This document shows positions 18,849 to 27,376 of a stretch of DNA of 64,000 nucleotides, piece after piece; the stretch's first letter is position 1; each line of letters starts with the position of its first letter. The position numbers were made by a program, and so were the translations under genes. Source of the DNA: Metabacillus niabensis. Lineage in GTDB: Bacteria > Bacillota > Bacilli > Bacillales > Bacillaceae. The stretch spans positions 62,001 through 126,000 of the forward strand of contig NZ_JAIVLH010000008.1 of assembly GCF_020524345.1 (NCBI RefSeq), written 5' to 3'. The notes below the pieces were generated by a model. It was not told the DNA's origin and did not search any database. It saw nothing but the letters and a program-made list of their open reading frames with translations.

Positions 18849-18877
18849 TTATAACACGATCATTTTTGTCCTGTCAA
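18849..18877 (-). promoter_or_regulatory. Sigma-A promoter of the ABC exporter-TetR operon
   Basis: On the minus strand TTGACA (complement of 18872-18877) and TTATAA (complement of 18849-18854) are separated by exactly 17 bases. The promoter sits between two related operator palindromes. Confidence 0.78.
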
Positions 18878-18885
18878 TAATAAAA

Positions 18886-18899
18886 TGAGTGTTTACTCA
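18886..18899. promoter_or_regulatory. TetR operator palindrome, distal copy
   Basis: TGAGTGTTTACTCA has the same 5-bp arms as the copy at 18831, with a different 4-base centre. Centre-to-centre distance is 55 bases, about five helical turns, so two dimers would bind on the same face. Confidence 0.75.
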
Positions 18900-18965
18900 C
18901 TTTTTTACATAGCATATTTATAATAATTTCTGGAATGAATTTGTCTTTTAACGATAAAAATCGCT

Positions 18966-18993
18966 TACCTTTATTGGAAAGCGACTTTTTTGT
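18966..18993 (+). terminator. Hairpin in the gap between exporter operon and mqo
   Basis: TCGCTTACC and GGAAAGCGA pair with one mismatch, and a TTTTTT run follows on the + strand. No + strand gene ends here, so its role is unclear; it may insulate the exporter promoter. Confidence 0.4.
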
Positions 18994-19037
18994 TTAAAAG
19001 TATATTATGCTTGTTATTAGCATACAAGGATAAATAA

Positions 19038-19066
19038 AATCGGGACAGGTTAGCTGTCCCGATTTT
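19038..19066 (-). terminator. Terminator of mqo
   Basis: AAATCGGGACA and TGTCCCGATTT are perfect complements with a 7-base loop. The minus strand continues with a T-rich tract. Confidence 0.82.
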
Positions 19067-19075
19067 TCATTTTAC

Positions 19076-20620
19076 TTAATTCACTATATTGCTAGTTGTT
19101 ACTGGGACAAGGTTCCTGTCCCCTCGTTCCAATACTTTTCCAGACAGACCAAGAGTCTGAGCTGTTGAAGTGTGGACTTGGTGGAGAAGTGCCGGATTTT
19201 CTAGTAGGGATTTGCCGTAAGATGGAATCATTTGTTTGATTTTTGGTTCCCATTCATTGATATGTTCAGGGAAGCATTTTGTAAGAACTTCAAGCATGAC
19301 GTGAACGGCAGTTGAGGCACCTGGAGATGCTCCGAGTAGTGCTGCAATTGAGCCGTCTGATGCACTAACAACTTCTGTACCAAATTGCAGTGTTCCTTTG
19401 CCTCCTGCTTCAGTATCTTTGATTACCTGTACACGTTGTCCGGCTACAACTAAATCCCAGTCTTCACTTTTGGCATTTGGAATAAATTCGCGTAATTCTT
19501 CCATTCGCTGCTCTTTTGATAACATCACTTGCTGAATCAGATACTTTGTTAATGACATGTTTTTTGCACCTGCTGCTAACATGGTTAAAAGATTATCTGG
19601 TTTAACAGATGTGATTAAGTCAAACATGGATCCATTTTTCAGGAACTTTGGTGTAAAGCCTGCAAATGGTCCAAATAGTAGCGACTTTTTATTGTCAATA
19701 AATCGAGTGTCGAGATGGGGCACAGACATTGGCGGCGCACCAACCTTAGCTTTCCCGTATACCTTTGCATGGTGCTGTGCGACAACATCAGGATTATTAC
19801 ATACCATAAATAGGCCACTCACCGGAAATCCTCCAATATGCTTGCCTTCAGGAATTCCTGTTTTTTGCAGTAAGTGCAGGCTGCCTCCTCCGCCTCCAAT
19901 AAAGACAAATTTTGCAGTATGATACTCAACAATACCGCTATCCAGATTCTGCACTTTCAGTTCCCATAATCCTTCACTTGTTCGTTTGATATCTTGAACA
20001 CTATGTTTATAGTTTATATCAACATTTTTTCTCTCTAAGTGGTCAAATAACATGCGTGTTAATGCACCAAAGTTGACATCCGTCCCCGAGTCAATTTTGG
20101 TTGCGGCTATAGGTTCATCTGTGGAACGGTCTTGCATAATTAGCGGTATCCATTCCATTAGTTTTTTTGGATCATCGGAAAATTCCATCCCTTGAAAAAG
20201 CGGGTTTTTTGATAGCGCTTCAAATCGCCTTTTTAAAAACGATACATTTTGTTCTCCTTGAACTAAACTCATATGTGGCAATGACATGATAAAATCCTCT
20301 GGATTTTGAATCAGCTTGCTTTTGACAAGATAAGACCAAAATTGCATTGAAACCTGAAACTGTTCATTAATATTTATTGCTTTACTTATATCTACAGAAC
20401 CATCCGGCTTTTCAACCGTGTAATTAAGCTCACAAAGTGCTGCATGCCCTGTTCCTGCATTATTCCATTCATTGGAGCTTTCCTCTCCTGCTTTTGAAAG
20501 CTTTTCGAATACAGTTATTTCCCAATCCGGTATTAATTCTTTCAAAAGTGTCCCCAAGGTCGCACTCATCATACCGGCACCAATTAAGATTACGTCTGTT
20601 TTTTTCTGTATGCTGCCCAT
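19076..20620 (-). CDS. mqo: Malate:quinone oxidoreductase
   Basis: A 514-residue FAD-dependent membrane-associated enzyme which oxidises malate to oxaloacetate and reduces the quinone pool. The FAD-binding N terminus reads [15 protein letters not shown], followed by the family motifs [21 protein letters not shown] and [18 protein letters not shown]. The C-terminal [17 protein letters not shown] is also typical. Length matches the usual 490-510. The gene stands alone with its own terminator. The upstream 350 bases contain the short hairpin GGCTT-GGCAAT-AAGCC, which may be regulatory. Confidence 0.96.
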   Translation of the reverse strand: MGSIQKKTDVILIGAGMMSATLGTLLKELIPDWEITVFEKLSKAGEESSNEWNNAGTGHAALCELNYTVEKPDGSVDISKAININEQFQVSMQFWSYLVKSKLIQNPEDFIMSLPHMSLVQGEQNVSFLKRRFEALSKNPLFQGMEFSDDPKKLMEWIPLIMQDRSTDEPIAATKIDSGTDVNFGALTRMLFDHLERKNVDINYKHSVQDIKRTSEGLWELKVQNLDSGIVEYHTAKFVFIGGGGGSLHLLQKTGIPEGKHIGGFPVSGLFMVCNNPDVVAQHHAKVYGKAKVGAPPMSVPHLDTRFIDNKKSLLFGPFAGFTPKFLKNGSMFDLITSVKPDNLLTMLAAGAKNMSLTKYLIQQVMLSKEQRMEELREFIPNAKSEDWDLVVAGQRVQVIKDTEAGGKGTLQFGTEVVSASDGSIAALLGASPGASTAVHVMLEVLTKCFPEHINEWEPKIKQMIPSYGKSLLENPALLHQVHTSTAQTLGLSGKVLERGDRNLVPVTTSNIVN

Positions 20621-21004
20621 TATAACCTTCCTTATCCCCTATATTTGTAAGAAAACCCGGCTTATTGCCAAGCCTTAATCTCGTCTGATACTACCAACTG
20701 TAAAATTTACTGCGTTGTGATCGTACATAAGGAGGAGATCCTGCTTAGAAGTTACAGAAAGCAAGGAACACCTTTAGAAAAATCCTTTTCTGTCTTACCT
20801 ATAATTATACTACTAATTTATCTATTTTTTGATTAAAATTTCTACCATTATCTGATTATTATAAACTATTTAACGCTTCCAAAAAAGGATGAACTCCTTT
20901 AAGTAAAAAACAAAACCCAGCTTCCATAAAGTTATTGCATATATTTTCCACATAAGGTATTATATATCTAAATGATATATATCTTCTTGATAGGTGAGAA
21001 AATA
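20621..21004. other. Intergenic region between mqo and padR-like gene
   Basis: About 380 bases with the divergent promoters of mqo and the PadR gene. I see a small hairpin GGCTT-GGCAAT-AAGCC on the minus strand near 20658-20674 and an AGGAGGAG without a gene behind it near 20731. No coding region is supported. Confidence 0.45.
20961..20981. promoter_or_regulatory. Candidate PadR operator
   Basis: TATATATC and GATATATA form a perfect 8-bp inverted repeat around TAAAT, 24 bases before the PadR start codon. PadR-type regulators commonly repress their own operon from such a palindrome, but the AT content weakens the case. Confidence 0.45.
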
Positions 21005-21562
21005 ATGAAAAATTATAACAATACAACATACGCAATTTTAGGAATTTTAACAACAGAATGCAATTCAGGTTATTCCATTAAACAATTTATTGATGAGAGC
21101 TTAAATCACTTTTGGAAAGTTAGTTATGGTCAAATTTACCCAACACTGAAATTTATTGTTCAAGAAGGATTAGCTGAAGTTCAATCATCTTCTTCTGCAG
21201 GTAAGCCAGACCGAAATGAATACAAACTGACTCCAAAAGGAGTAGAAACATTAAAAAAATGGTTAGAGGAACCAATCGACCAACTACCTGTTGAAAGAAA
21301 TGAACTTTTATTAAAGCTGTTTTTTGGACACTATCAATCACATGAACAAACGATCTCTCTCCTTCAACATTACAAACAAGGATTACATCACCGGTACCAA
21401 ACCTATGAATCAATTGAGCAAGCTATTTTACAGCATCAACATCACGATAAAAATTCTATGTATTGGTTATTCACTTTAGATTATGGAAAAAGAATAACGA
21501 AAGCTGCAATCGAATGGTGTGAGTGTACTCTTCAAAAGTATGTTTCAATTAAGGAGGATTAA
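21005..21562 (+). CDS. PadR-family transcriptional regulator
   Basis: About 185 residues. The N-terminal winged helix starts TYAILGILTTECNSGYSIKQFI and contains the wing SAGKPDRNEYKLTPKG. A C-terminal helical Vir_act_alpha_C-type domain follows. ATG 21005 is the likely start, after AGGTGAG. The DUF4188 gene starts three bases after the stop. PadR proteins usually respond to phenolic acids or other small toxic molecules, so the next gene may be the detoxifying enzyme; this is inference. Confidence 0.9.
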   Translation: MKNYNNTTYAILGILTTECNSGYSIKQFIDESLNHFWKVSYGQIYPTLKFIVQEGLAEVQSSSSAGKPDRNEYKLTPKGVETLKKWLEEPIDQLPVERNELLLKLFFGHYQSHEQTISLLQHYKQGLHHRYQTYESIEQAILQHQHHDKNSMYWLFTLDYGKRITKAAIEWCECTLQKYVSIKED

Positions 21563-21565
21563 AAC

Positions 21566-22042
21566 TTGGCCAAAAAACTTTTTACTGGACGTTTTACGAC
21601 TGTAAATGAAGAGGATATTGTTGTCTTTATTATTGGAATGAGGGTAAATAATCGACTCGCAGTACACAAGTGGTTACCAGTCTTTCAAGCAATGCCGGGA
21701 ATGATTAAGGAGCTTTATACAAACAAAGAAGACCTTGGCTTTTTATCAATGGAAAGCTATTTTGGTTTAAGAACGACCGTCATGATTCAATACTGGCGTT
21801 CATTAGATGATCTGCTTGCTTATGCGAAATTTGAAAAACATTTAACTGCATGGAAGAATTTTAATCAAAGGGTTGGAGCGAATCGTGCAGTTGGAATTTA
21901 CCACGAAACCTATCAGGTAAAAAAGGGGAATTATGAATCTTTCTATGGAAATATGCCCTATTATGGGTTAGGTAAAGCGTTAAAGCATATTCCAGTTGAA
22001 ACTAAGCATGAATCAGCCCGCAAACGCCTCAAGTTAGAATAG
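21566..22042 (+). CDS. DUF4188 protein, monooxygenase-like fold
   Basis: A 158-residue protein starting with TTG, chosen because AAGGAGG is placed correctly upstream. It shows FIIGMRVNNRLAVHKWLPVF, the TTVMIQYWRSLDDLLAYA strand-helix, and HETYQVKKGNYESFYGNMP. These fit DUF4188, a ferredoxin-like (ABM-type) family related to phenylacetaldoxime dehydratase-like proteins. It is coupled to the PadR gene. The substrate is unknown. Confidence 0.82.
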   Translation: MAKKLFTGRFTTVNEEDIVVFIIGMRVNNRLAVHKWLPVFQAMPGMIKELYTNKEDLGFLSMESYFGLRTTVMIQYWRSLDDLLAYAKFEKHLTAWKNFNQRVGANRAVGIYHETYQVKKGNYESFYGNMPYYGLGKALKHIPVETKHESARKRLKLE

Positions 22043-22055
22043 TTGAATTTATAAT

Positions 22056-22090
22056 AAGCACCTTAAATCAGTTTGTTAAGGTGCTTTTAT
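22056..22090. terminator. Bidirectional terminator between DUF4188 and GGDEF genes
   Basis: AAGCACCTTAA and TTAAGGTGCTT are perfect complements with a 9-base loop, followed by TTTAT. The right arm covers the stop codon of the converging GGDEF gene. Confidence 0.85.
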
Positions 22091-23650
22091 CATTTCTCCC
22101 TTTTCACCGTTGAAGACATTCACTTGATTACGTCCTTCGCCTTTTGCTCTGTATAATGCTTTATCAGCATGATTTAAAAGCTGATATAGTGTTTCCTCTC
22201 TCTCTACTGATGCTTCGGCTACACCACTGCTTAACGTAACATATATATCGCCCTCATCGCTTCTTAGAGGCTGTGTTTCTACATATCTACGTAACTTATT
22301 CGCTATCTCTTCTCCCTCTATAGCTGTACAGCCATTTAAGCCAAGAACAAATTCCTCTCCGCCATAACGAGCAAATAACGCATCCTCGTTTAACTGAGTT
22401 TGGCAAGCTTTTACGACATGCTTTAGCAATTGATCTCCAATATGATGTCCATACGTATCGTTCACTTTTTTAAAATAATCAATATCAATCAATATCATTG
22501 TAAATGGTATTGATCTCTTCTTTGCATCAGCAAATTCCTGCTCACTTTTTTGAAAAAATGCCCGGCGGTTGTAAATTTGGGTAAGCTCATCATAATAAGC
22601 TAATTGCTCTAATTTAACTTGTAATCTTTTAAGCTCTGTTATATCAGTAAAAATAATTAATAAACCCTTTTCATGCTTTGCATACTGTAATGAGGAACGT
22701 CTTACCTGATAAATTCGATCAGAAGCTAGGTGTATTTCCTGGGTAAAGGTAGAAGTTCCCTCTATTTTAGTAGGAAATGGGCTTCCTGATAATTGAAGCC
22801 AAACCTTTTCAAACTCCATTCCGAGCATGGATGTATGGATAGTAGGAAACATACTTTTACATGATTGGTTAAATTCAATTAATCGATAGAATTCATCCAA
22901 CACAATCACCCCATCATTGATACTATTGAATATAGTAGTCTTGGCAATAGGTGTAAGAGTAAACAAACGTGAGGTATTAATCGACCACAAATATAAAAGT
23001 GAGGATAGCCATAAAACCATTGGTACTGGATCAACTCCTGGAGGTGTTAATCCAATTAAATAGATAAAAGCAGTCAGCATCGGTACTAATTGTCCGAACA
23101 TTAACGCAGTTAATTGCGGGCGATATATCTTTTCCGTTTCTTTCCAACGGGAAAGAAGCAGCAAAAACGCAACAAACATACAGGAAAATGTAAAAATACC
23201 ATGCACAACATACCATATTCCTATCTCCTGATGAATAAAAGGGGCACCTAAGATTGGATCAACCTCAAACACTCTATAATGGAGATGATGGAGATCATTT
23301 GTAGCTACCATAATAAGGCTAATAACCGGTATAGTAAAAAGGATCATAATCCTACTAGGCGTTGTTTTTATTCCTAAATATTTCATAATAAACAGCAATC
23401 CCAGTAGTGGTGAAAACGGCATTCCGATATATAAAATAATTGTCCAAAACTTTACTTGCTCAAGATTTGTTGCTATTAAACTGAATGCAGAAGCAAAGCA
23501 ATAAATGGTAATTGCAATCATATAGTAAATAAAAACACGAGCAATATTTGAATATTGATGACGTCTTAAAAAAACCGATGAGCATAAATACAAATTCAGT
23601 ACGCCTGATGTGCAAATAAGTGTAATATAAGCTGTCAGTTGAGAATTCAC
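22076..23650 (-). CDS. Membrane diguanylate cyclase (7TM-PAS-GGDEF)
   Basis: A 524-residue signalling enzyme making cyclic di-GMP from GTP. Residues 1-225 form about seven TM helices of the histidine-kinase N-terminal type. A PAS-like domain follows near 230-345 with DGVIVLDEFYRLIEFN. The GGDEF domain covers 355-515 and carries the intact active site ARYGGEEFVLGL and the DIDYFKKVNDTYGH substrate segment. No RxxD inhibitory site is obvious. It is monocistronic. The ligand of the membrane sensor is unknown. Confidence 0.93.
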   Translation of the reverse strand: MNSQLTAYITLICTSGVLNLYLCSSVFLRRHQYSNIARVFIYYMIAITIYCFASAFSLIATNLEQVKFWTIILYIGMPFSPLLGLLFIMKYLGIKTTPSRIMILFTIPVISLIMVATNDLHHLHYRVFEVDPILGAPFIHQEIGIWYVVHGIFTFSCMFVAFLLLLSRWKETEKIYRPQLTALMFGQLVPMLTAFIYLIGLTPPGVDPVPMVLWLSSLLYLWSINTSRLFTLTPIAKTTIFNSINDGVIVLDEFYRLIEFNQSCKSMFPTIHTSMLGMEFEKVWLQLSGSPFPTKIEGTSTFTQEIHLASDRIYQVRRSSLQYAKHEKGLLIIFTDITELKRLQVKLEQLAYYDELTQIYNRRAFFQKSEQEFADAKKRSIPFTMILIDIDYFKKVNDTYGHHIGDQLLKHVVKACQTQLNEDALFARYGGEEFVLGLNGCTAIEGEEIANKLRRYVETQPLRSDEGDIYVTLSSGVAEASVEREETLYQLLNHADKALYRAKGEGRNQVNVFNGEKGEMIKAP

Positions 23651-23705
23651 GATATGATACCTCTTTTGGATAACAATGTTTACACTAAATGTAGCATATG
23701 CCTTG

Positions 23706-24713
23706 TTAAAAATTATTTGTTGTTATATTTTTTTGACCTTTAACTAACTCACCCATAACCCAGTTTGTTCTCGCACCAGTTACACCGGTACTTGGACATC
23801 GATTGTTACCTCCAGTTAATTCATCAACAATTGTTTCAAGAAGAGGTTGGTGGACATGTTGAGGTCGCTCAAAACTCCATTCTTTTTTTCCATCAGCGGT
23901 AGTTAAAACAACTGGATCATCGCCGAAGGTGGAAAAGGTAATCTTTCCTTTACTGCCAATGATTTCATTCACATCCACATTTTCAAAAGCTGAAAAACAC
24001 CAACTTCCAATTCCATGGATCCCTGACTCAAACTGATAGGTTCCTGTCACGATGTCTTCTGCTCGATATAAGCCTGCTTGATTAGAAGCAATACCATTTG
24101 CTTCCTTTATAGGACCAAGTAAAAAATCTAAAATATCAAGTGTATGGCTGGCTAAATCAAAAAACAATCCCCCTCCGGACAACTCAGGCTGAACCCTCCA
24201 CGGGAGATTTTCCGGGTTCATCACATCTTCCCTTGCTCTTTGATACTGTGTCGTTGATACAAAACGAATATCTCCAATTATGTTACTTTCCAATACCTCT
24301 TTTATTTTAATAAATCGGGGCTGTGCCCTACGGTAGTAAGCAACATATAAAGGTACACGCGCTGCTTTACAGGCAACAATCATGTCATTGCATTCAGCCC
24401 AATTGAGTGCCATCGGCTTTTCTACATATACAGGTTTACCTGCCTTTGCAGCTTTCAGGGTATACTCCTTATGAGAACCCGGTGGTGTTGCAATATAAAC
24501 TGCGTCAACATTCGGATCATTGATTAGTGCGTCAGCATCATCGTACCAGTTGGAAACATGGTGTCTTTTTGCATAGTCCTCTGCCAGTTTCCCAGTTCTT
24601 CGCATAACAGCTACCAATTCCGAATTTTTTATTTTTTGGAATGCCGGTCCACTTTTTACTTCCGTTACATTCCCGCATCCAATCATGCCCCAGCGAACTT
24701 TTTCTAATTTCAT
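23706..24713 (-). CDS. Gfo/Idh/MocA-family NAD(P)-dependent oxidoreductase
   Basis: About 335 residues. The N-terminal Rossmann fold reads RWGMIGCGNVTEVKSGPA, and the family motif VEKPMALNWAEC lies near residue 95. The C-terminal half includes GGGLFFDLASHTLDILDFLLG, with the conserved His. I start at ATG 24713, which has AGGAGG nine bases upstream. The enzyme acts on a sugar, inositol or similar polyol. It has no pathway neighbours, so the substrate is open. Confidence 0.92.
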   Translation of the reverse strand: MKLEKVRWGMIGCGNVTEVKSGPAFQKIKNSELVAVMRRTGKLAEDYAKRHHVSNWYDDADALINDPNVDAVYIATPPGSHKEYTLKAAKAGKPVYVEKPMALNWAECNDMIVACKAARVPLYVAYYRRAQPRFIKIKEVLESNIIGDIRFVSTTQYQRAREDVMNPENLPWRVQPELSGGGLFFDLASHTLDILDFLLGPIKEANGIASNQAGLYRAEDIVTGTYQFESGIHGIGSWCFSAFENVDVNEIIGSKGKITFSTFGDDPVVLTTADGKKEWSFERPQHVHQPLLETIVDELTGGNNRCPSTGVTGARTNWVMGELVKGQKNITTNNF

Positions 24714-24761
24714 AAAAATGGCCTCCTCTTTACTCAGCACGTATTTTATTCTTATAACGAT

Positions 24762-24808
24762 CTGTCCATATAAGGTCGTCCATAAGTAAAGGTAGCATAT
24801 GCTTGCCA
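24762..24808 (-). pseudogene. Short remnant resembling the 3' end of alkA
   Basis: On the minus strand this stretch reads TGGCAAGCATATGCTACC followed by TTATGGACGACCTTATATG. It closely matches the last codons of alkA at 27370-27420, which encode WQAYATFYLW. A one-base loss puts it out of frame here. Nothing else of the gene is present. Confidence 0.45.
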
Positions 24809-24841
24809 CCCCTTCTACTATATATTTTCCTATAGCAAAAA

Positions 24842-24873
24842 AAACTTCCCAAACCTACTTAATTGGGAAGTTT
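24842..24873 (-). terminator. Terminator of tcyP
   Basis: AAACTTCCCAA and TTGGGAAGTTT are exact complements with a 10-base loop. On the minus strand a run of eight T follows. Confidence 0.87.
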
Positions 24874-24883
24874 CCTTTTATCA

Positions 24884-26260
24884 TTATGCCGATTGAGAAG
24901 AACTATTGTAGACATTGGTATCCAAATCTTTTGTTGCCTTACTCGTAATAACACCAGCTGTCATACTTCCGCTAACATTTAGTGCTGTACGTCCCATATC
25001 AATTAGCGGCTCAACAGATATAAGAAGACCAGCTAAACCAACTGGTAAATTCAATGCTGAAAGAACAAGCAAAGCAGCAAATGTAGCACCGCCTCCTACT
25101 CCAGCAACACCAAATGAGCTAATTGCTACAACGGCAACTAGTGTTAACAGGAATGAAGGGGTTAATGGATCTATTCCTACCGTAGGAGCAATCATAACGG
25201 CTAACATGGCCGGGTAAATACCGGCACAACCATTTTGCCCAATTGATAAGCCGAAGGATCCCGCAAAATTAGCTACGCCTTCAGGTACTCCCAAGTCCTT
25301 CGTTTGTGCTTTTATATTTAAAGGTAATGCTCCGGCACTTGTTCTTGAAGTGAATGCAAATGCAAGTACTGGAAAAGCCTTCTTCACATAAGTCACAGGA
25401 TTTAAACCCGCTATTGCTAAAATAAGTAAATGAATAATAAACATAACAATTAAGGCAGCATAAGATGCCAAAACAAATTTACCCAGCTTCCAGATTGCTT
25501 GGTAATCACTTGTTGCTGTTACTTTTGTCATTAATGCCAAGACGCCATAAGGAGTTAGCCTTAAAATTAAGGTGACAACGCGCATTATCAATTTATAAAA
25601 AGTCTCTACAATATCTGCAAATTTTTCAGCATATACCGGTTCCTTACGTCTTATTCCTAAAAAGGCAATACCGAGAATAGCAGCAAAAATAACGACAGAT
25701 ATAGTTGATGTTGGATTTGCTCCTGTTAAATCCAAGAATGGATTAGTAGGAATTAATGAAACAATTTGTTGAGGTATCGTCATATCTTGAACAGAAACAA
25801 CTTGCTCCTCTAATTGAGCTGCTCTGCCTAGTTCTGCTTCTCCTTGATCAATTTGTACAGCTTCCAAATTGAAGAGTATGGCTGAAGCAATTCCTACAGC
25901 AGCAGCAATAGCTGTTGTACCAACTAATGTTCCCAAGATCCATCCGCTAACTTTTCCAAGATTGTTTTCCATCTTTAATTTTGTAAAAGCAGAAAGAATA
26001 GATATGAAAACCAAAGGCATGACAATCATTTTTAAGAAGCTAACATACCCGCTTCCAACTATATTGAACCAATCAATCGATGTTAAAACAGCTTCCGATT
26101 CCATCCCATAGGCAAACTGTAGTCCCAAACCAAACAGGACACCTAACCCCAGACCTGTAAATACTCTTTTCGAAAAAGAGAGATGCTTTTTCTGCATAGT
26201 ATATAAACCAAAAATAAGTAATAACATGATAATAATATTTAAAATAACGAATATATACAT
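24884..26260 (-). CDS. tcyP: Sodium/proton-coupled L-cystine symporter
   Basis: A 458-residue transporter of the dicarboxylate/amino acid:cation symporter family. The N-terminal TM start with MQKKHLSFSKRVFTGLGLG and the serine-rich FAFTSRTSAGALPLN hairpin match B. subtilis TcyP rather than glutamate carriers. Further motifs are GQNGCAGIYPAMLAVM and GVAGVGGGATFAALLVL. It should import cystine as sulfur source. The region upstream holds an inverted repeat (26308-26330), a possible site for a sulfur regulator such as CymR. Confidence 0.88.
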   Translation of the reverse strand: MYIFVILNIIIMLLLIFGLYTMQKKHLSFSKRVFTGLGLGVLFGLGLQFAYGMESEAVLTSIDWFNIVGSGYVSFLKMIVMPLVFISILSAFTKLKMENNLGKVSGWILGTLVGTTAIAAAVGIASAILFNLEAVQIDQGEAELGRAAQLEEQVVSVQDMTIPQQIVSLIPTNPFLDLTGANPTSTISVVIFAAILGIAFLGIRRKEPVYAEKFADIVETFYKLIMRVVTLILRLTPYGVLALMTKVTATSDYQAIWKLGKFVLASYAALIVMFIIHLLILAIAGLNPVTYVKKAFPVLAFAFTSRTSAGALPLNIKAQTKDLGVPEGVANFAGSFGLSIGQNGCAGIYPAMLAVMIAPTVGIDPLTPSFLLTLVAVVAISSFGVAGVGGGATFAALLVLSALNLPVGLAGLLISVEPLIDMGRTALNVSGSMTAGVITSKATKDLDTNVYNSSSQSA

Positions 26261-26307
26261 TTCTTCACTTCCTTTTTTAATATAACAATAGAGATCTTAT
26301 CACCATA

Positions 26308-26330
26308 ATTCCTATATGTAAAGTAGGAAA
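26308..26330. promoter_or_regulatory. Inverted repeat upstream of tcyP
   Basis: ATTCCTA and TAGGAA(A)T surround nine bases, about 50 bases before the tcyP start. In Bacillus this gene is controlled by CymR. Whether this repeat is a CymR site cannot be settled by eye. Confidence 0.35.
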
Positions 26331-26419
26331 TACTGAGATTGGCACATAATAAAGAATTTATTCGAGTTATCCTTCCTTCATTACCCGATTGCCTTTATAA
26401 ATATTCTTCGGGAAGAGTA

Positions 26420-26861
26420 AATTTAAAAAACTCAGCCTTATTTATGAGCTATTTGATAATCTGTATGAAGAAACAAGCAAGAAAAATAAATCGAAACCTA
26501 CGATTGAAAAAGATTGGATCAAAAGCGGCTAGGATTTTATTGATATGTATTATATTATAGTGAAGGAATCTCTGTCATTGATGTAGCAAAATACGTGGGT
26601 ATTAATCGAACTCATTTTTAAAATGTTTTCACAAAAAAAAAGGGATAAGTCCAACCAACTATATCCAATGAAATGTAATGGAAAAAGCTGCATTAATTTT
26701 TAGAAGATCATACAAATAGTATGACAGAAATTGCTTTATCCCTTTACTATTCAGATGTATATTCATTTTCAAGATCATTCAAAAACTACTATGGTATCTC
26801 TCCATCTGCTTATCGTGAAGAGAGAGTAAGGATGGAATTGCTTTCTATGCTTACTCTTTAA
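26420..26861 (+). pseudogene. Decayed AraC-family regulator
   Basis: Joined across frames, the sequence reads YELFDNLYEETSKK, then EGISVIDVAKYVGINRTHF, then NYIQ, and MTEIALSLYYSDVYSFSRSF-KNYYGISPSAYREERVRMEL to a stop at 26859. This is a complete AraC-type double HTH broken by several frameshifts and stops (for example TTTTAA after RTHF). The N-terminal sensing domain is missing. A short open frame at 26339-26560 in the same region is not a gene. It lies between tcyP and the ada operon. Confidence 0.8.
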
Positions 26862-26893
26862 TCTAGCTATAGATACCAGTGTTTCTTTTGTAA

Positions 26894-27376
26894 CTACCTA
26901 CTAAAAGTCCTTTCATGCTGAAGCAGCCATTCTTTTCTCCATAGCCCGCCTGCATACCCTGTTAATTTTCCATTTGAACCAATAATTCTGTGACATGGAA
27001 TCACGATACTTAACTTATTTTTGCCATTTGCACTTCCGACAGCTCTGATTGCTTTTTCATTGCCAATCGAAACCGCAATATCTTTATAAGTTCCTGTTTT
27101 AGCATAAGGGATTTCTTTTAGTGCGTTCCATACTGTTTTTTGAAAATCTGTTCCCTCATATAAATAGGGGAAGGTAAATTCACACCGCTTACCTTGAAAA
27201 TACTCATTAAGTTCATTGAAGCAATGCTTTAAACTCTTTGGCGTTTCTACATTATTGAAATTCACTATTTCTTCCCGGTTAGAAAACATGATTGAACAGA
27301 TAGCTTCTTCTGTTCCAACTATTTCTAGAATACCTATCGGTGACTTATAATCTAATTTATGCAATCTACTCCTCAT
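26894..27376 (-). CDS. ogt: Methylated-DNA--protein-cysteine methyltransferase
   Basis: About 160 residues. It removes methyl from O6-methylguanine by suicide transfer to Cys. The active site is intact in VIPCHRIIGSNGKLTGYAGG, and the DNA-binding helix includes IPYAKTGTYKDIA. ATG 27376 has GGAGG upstream and overlaps the end of alkA by 11 bases. It is the third gene of the adaptive-response operon and corresponds to AdaB in B. subtilis. Confidence 0.94.
   Translation of the reverse strand: MRSRLHKLDYKSPIGILEIVGTEEAICSIMFSNREEIVNFNNVETPKSLKHCFNELNEYFQGKRCEFTFPYLYEGTDFQKTVWNALKEIPYAKTGTYKDIAVSIGNEKAIRAVGSANGKNKLSIVIPCHRIIGSNGKLTGYAGGLWRKEWLLQHERTFSR

Noticed and set aside
26339-26560. 73-residue frame upstream of the AraC remnant
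   Set aside because: A different frame of the same stretch reads as AraC-family linker, so this frame is a by-product of decay.
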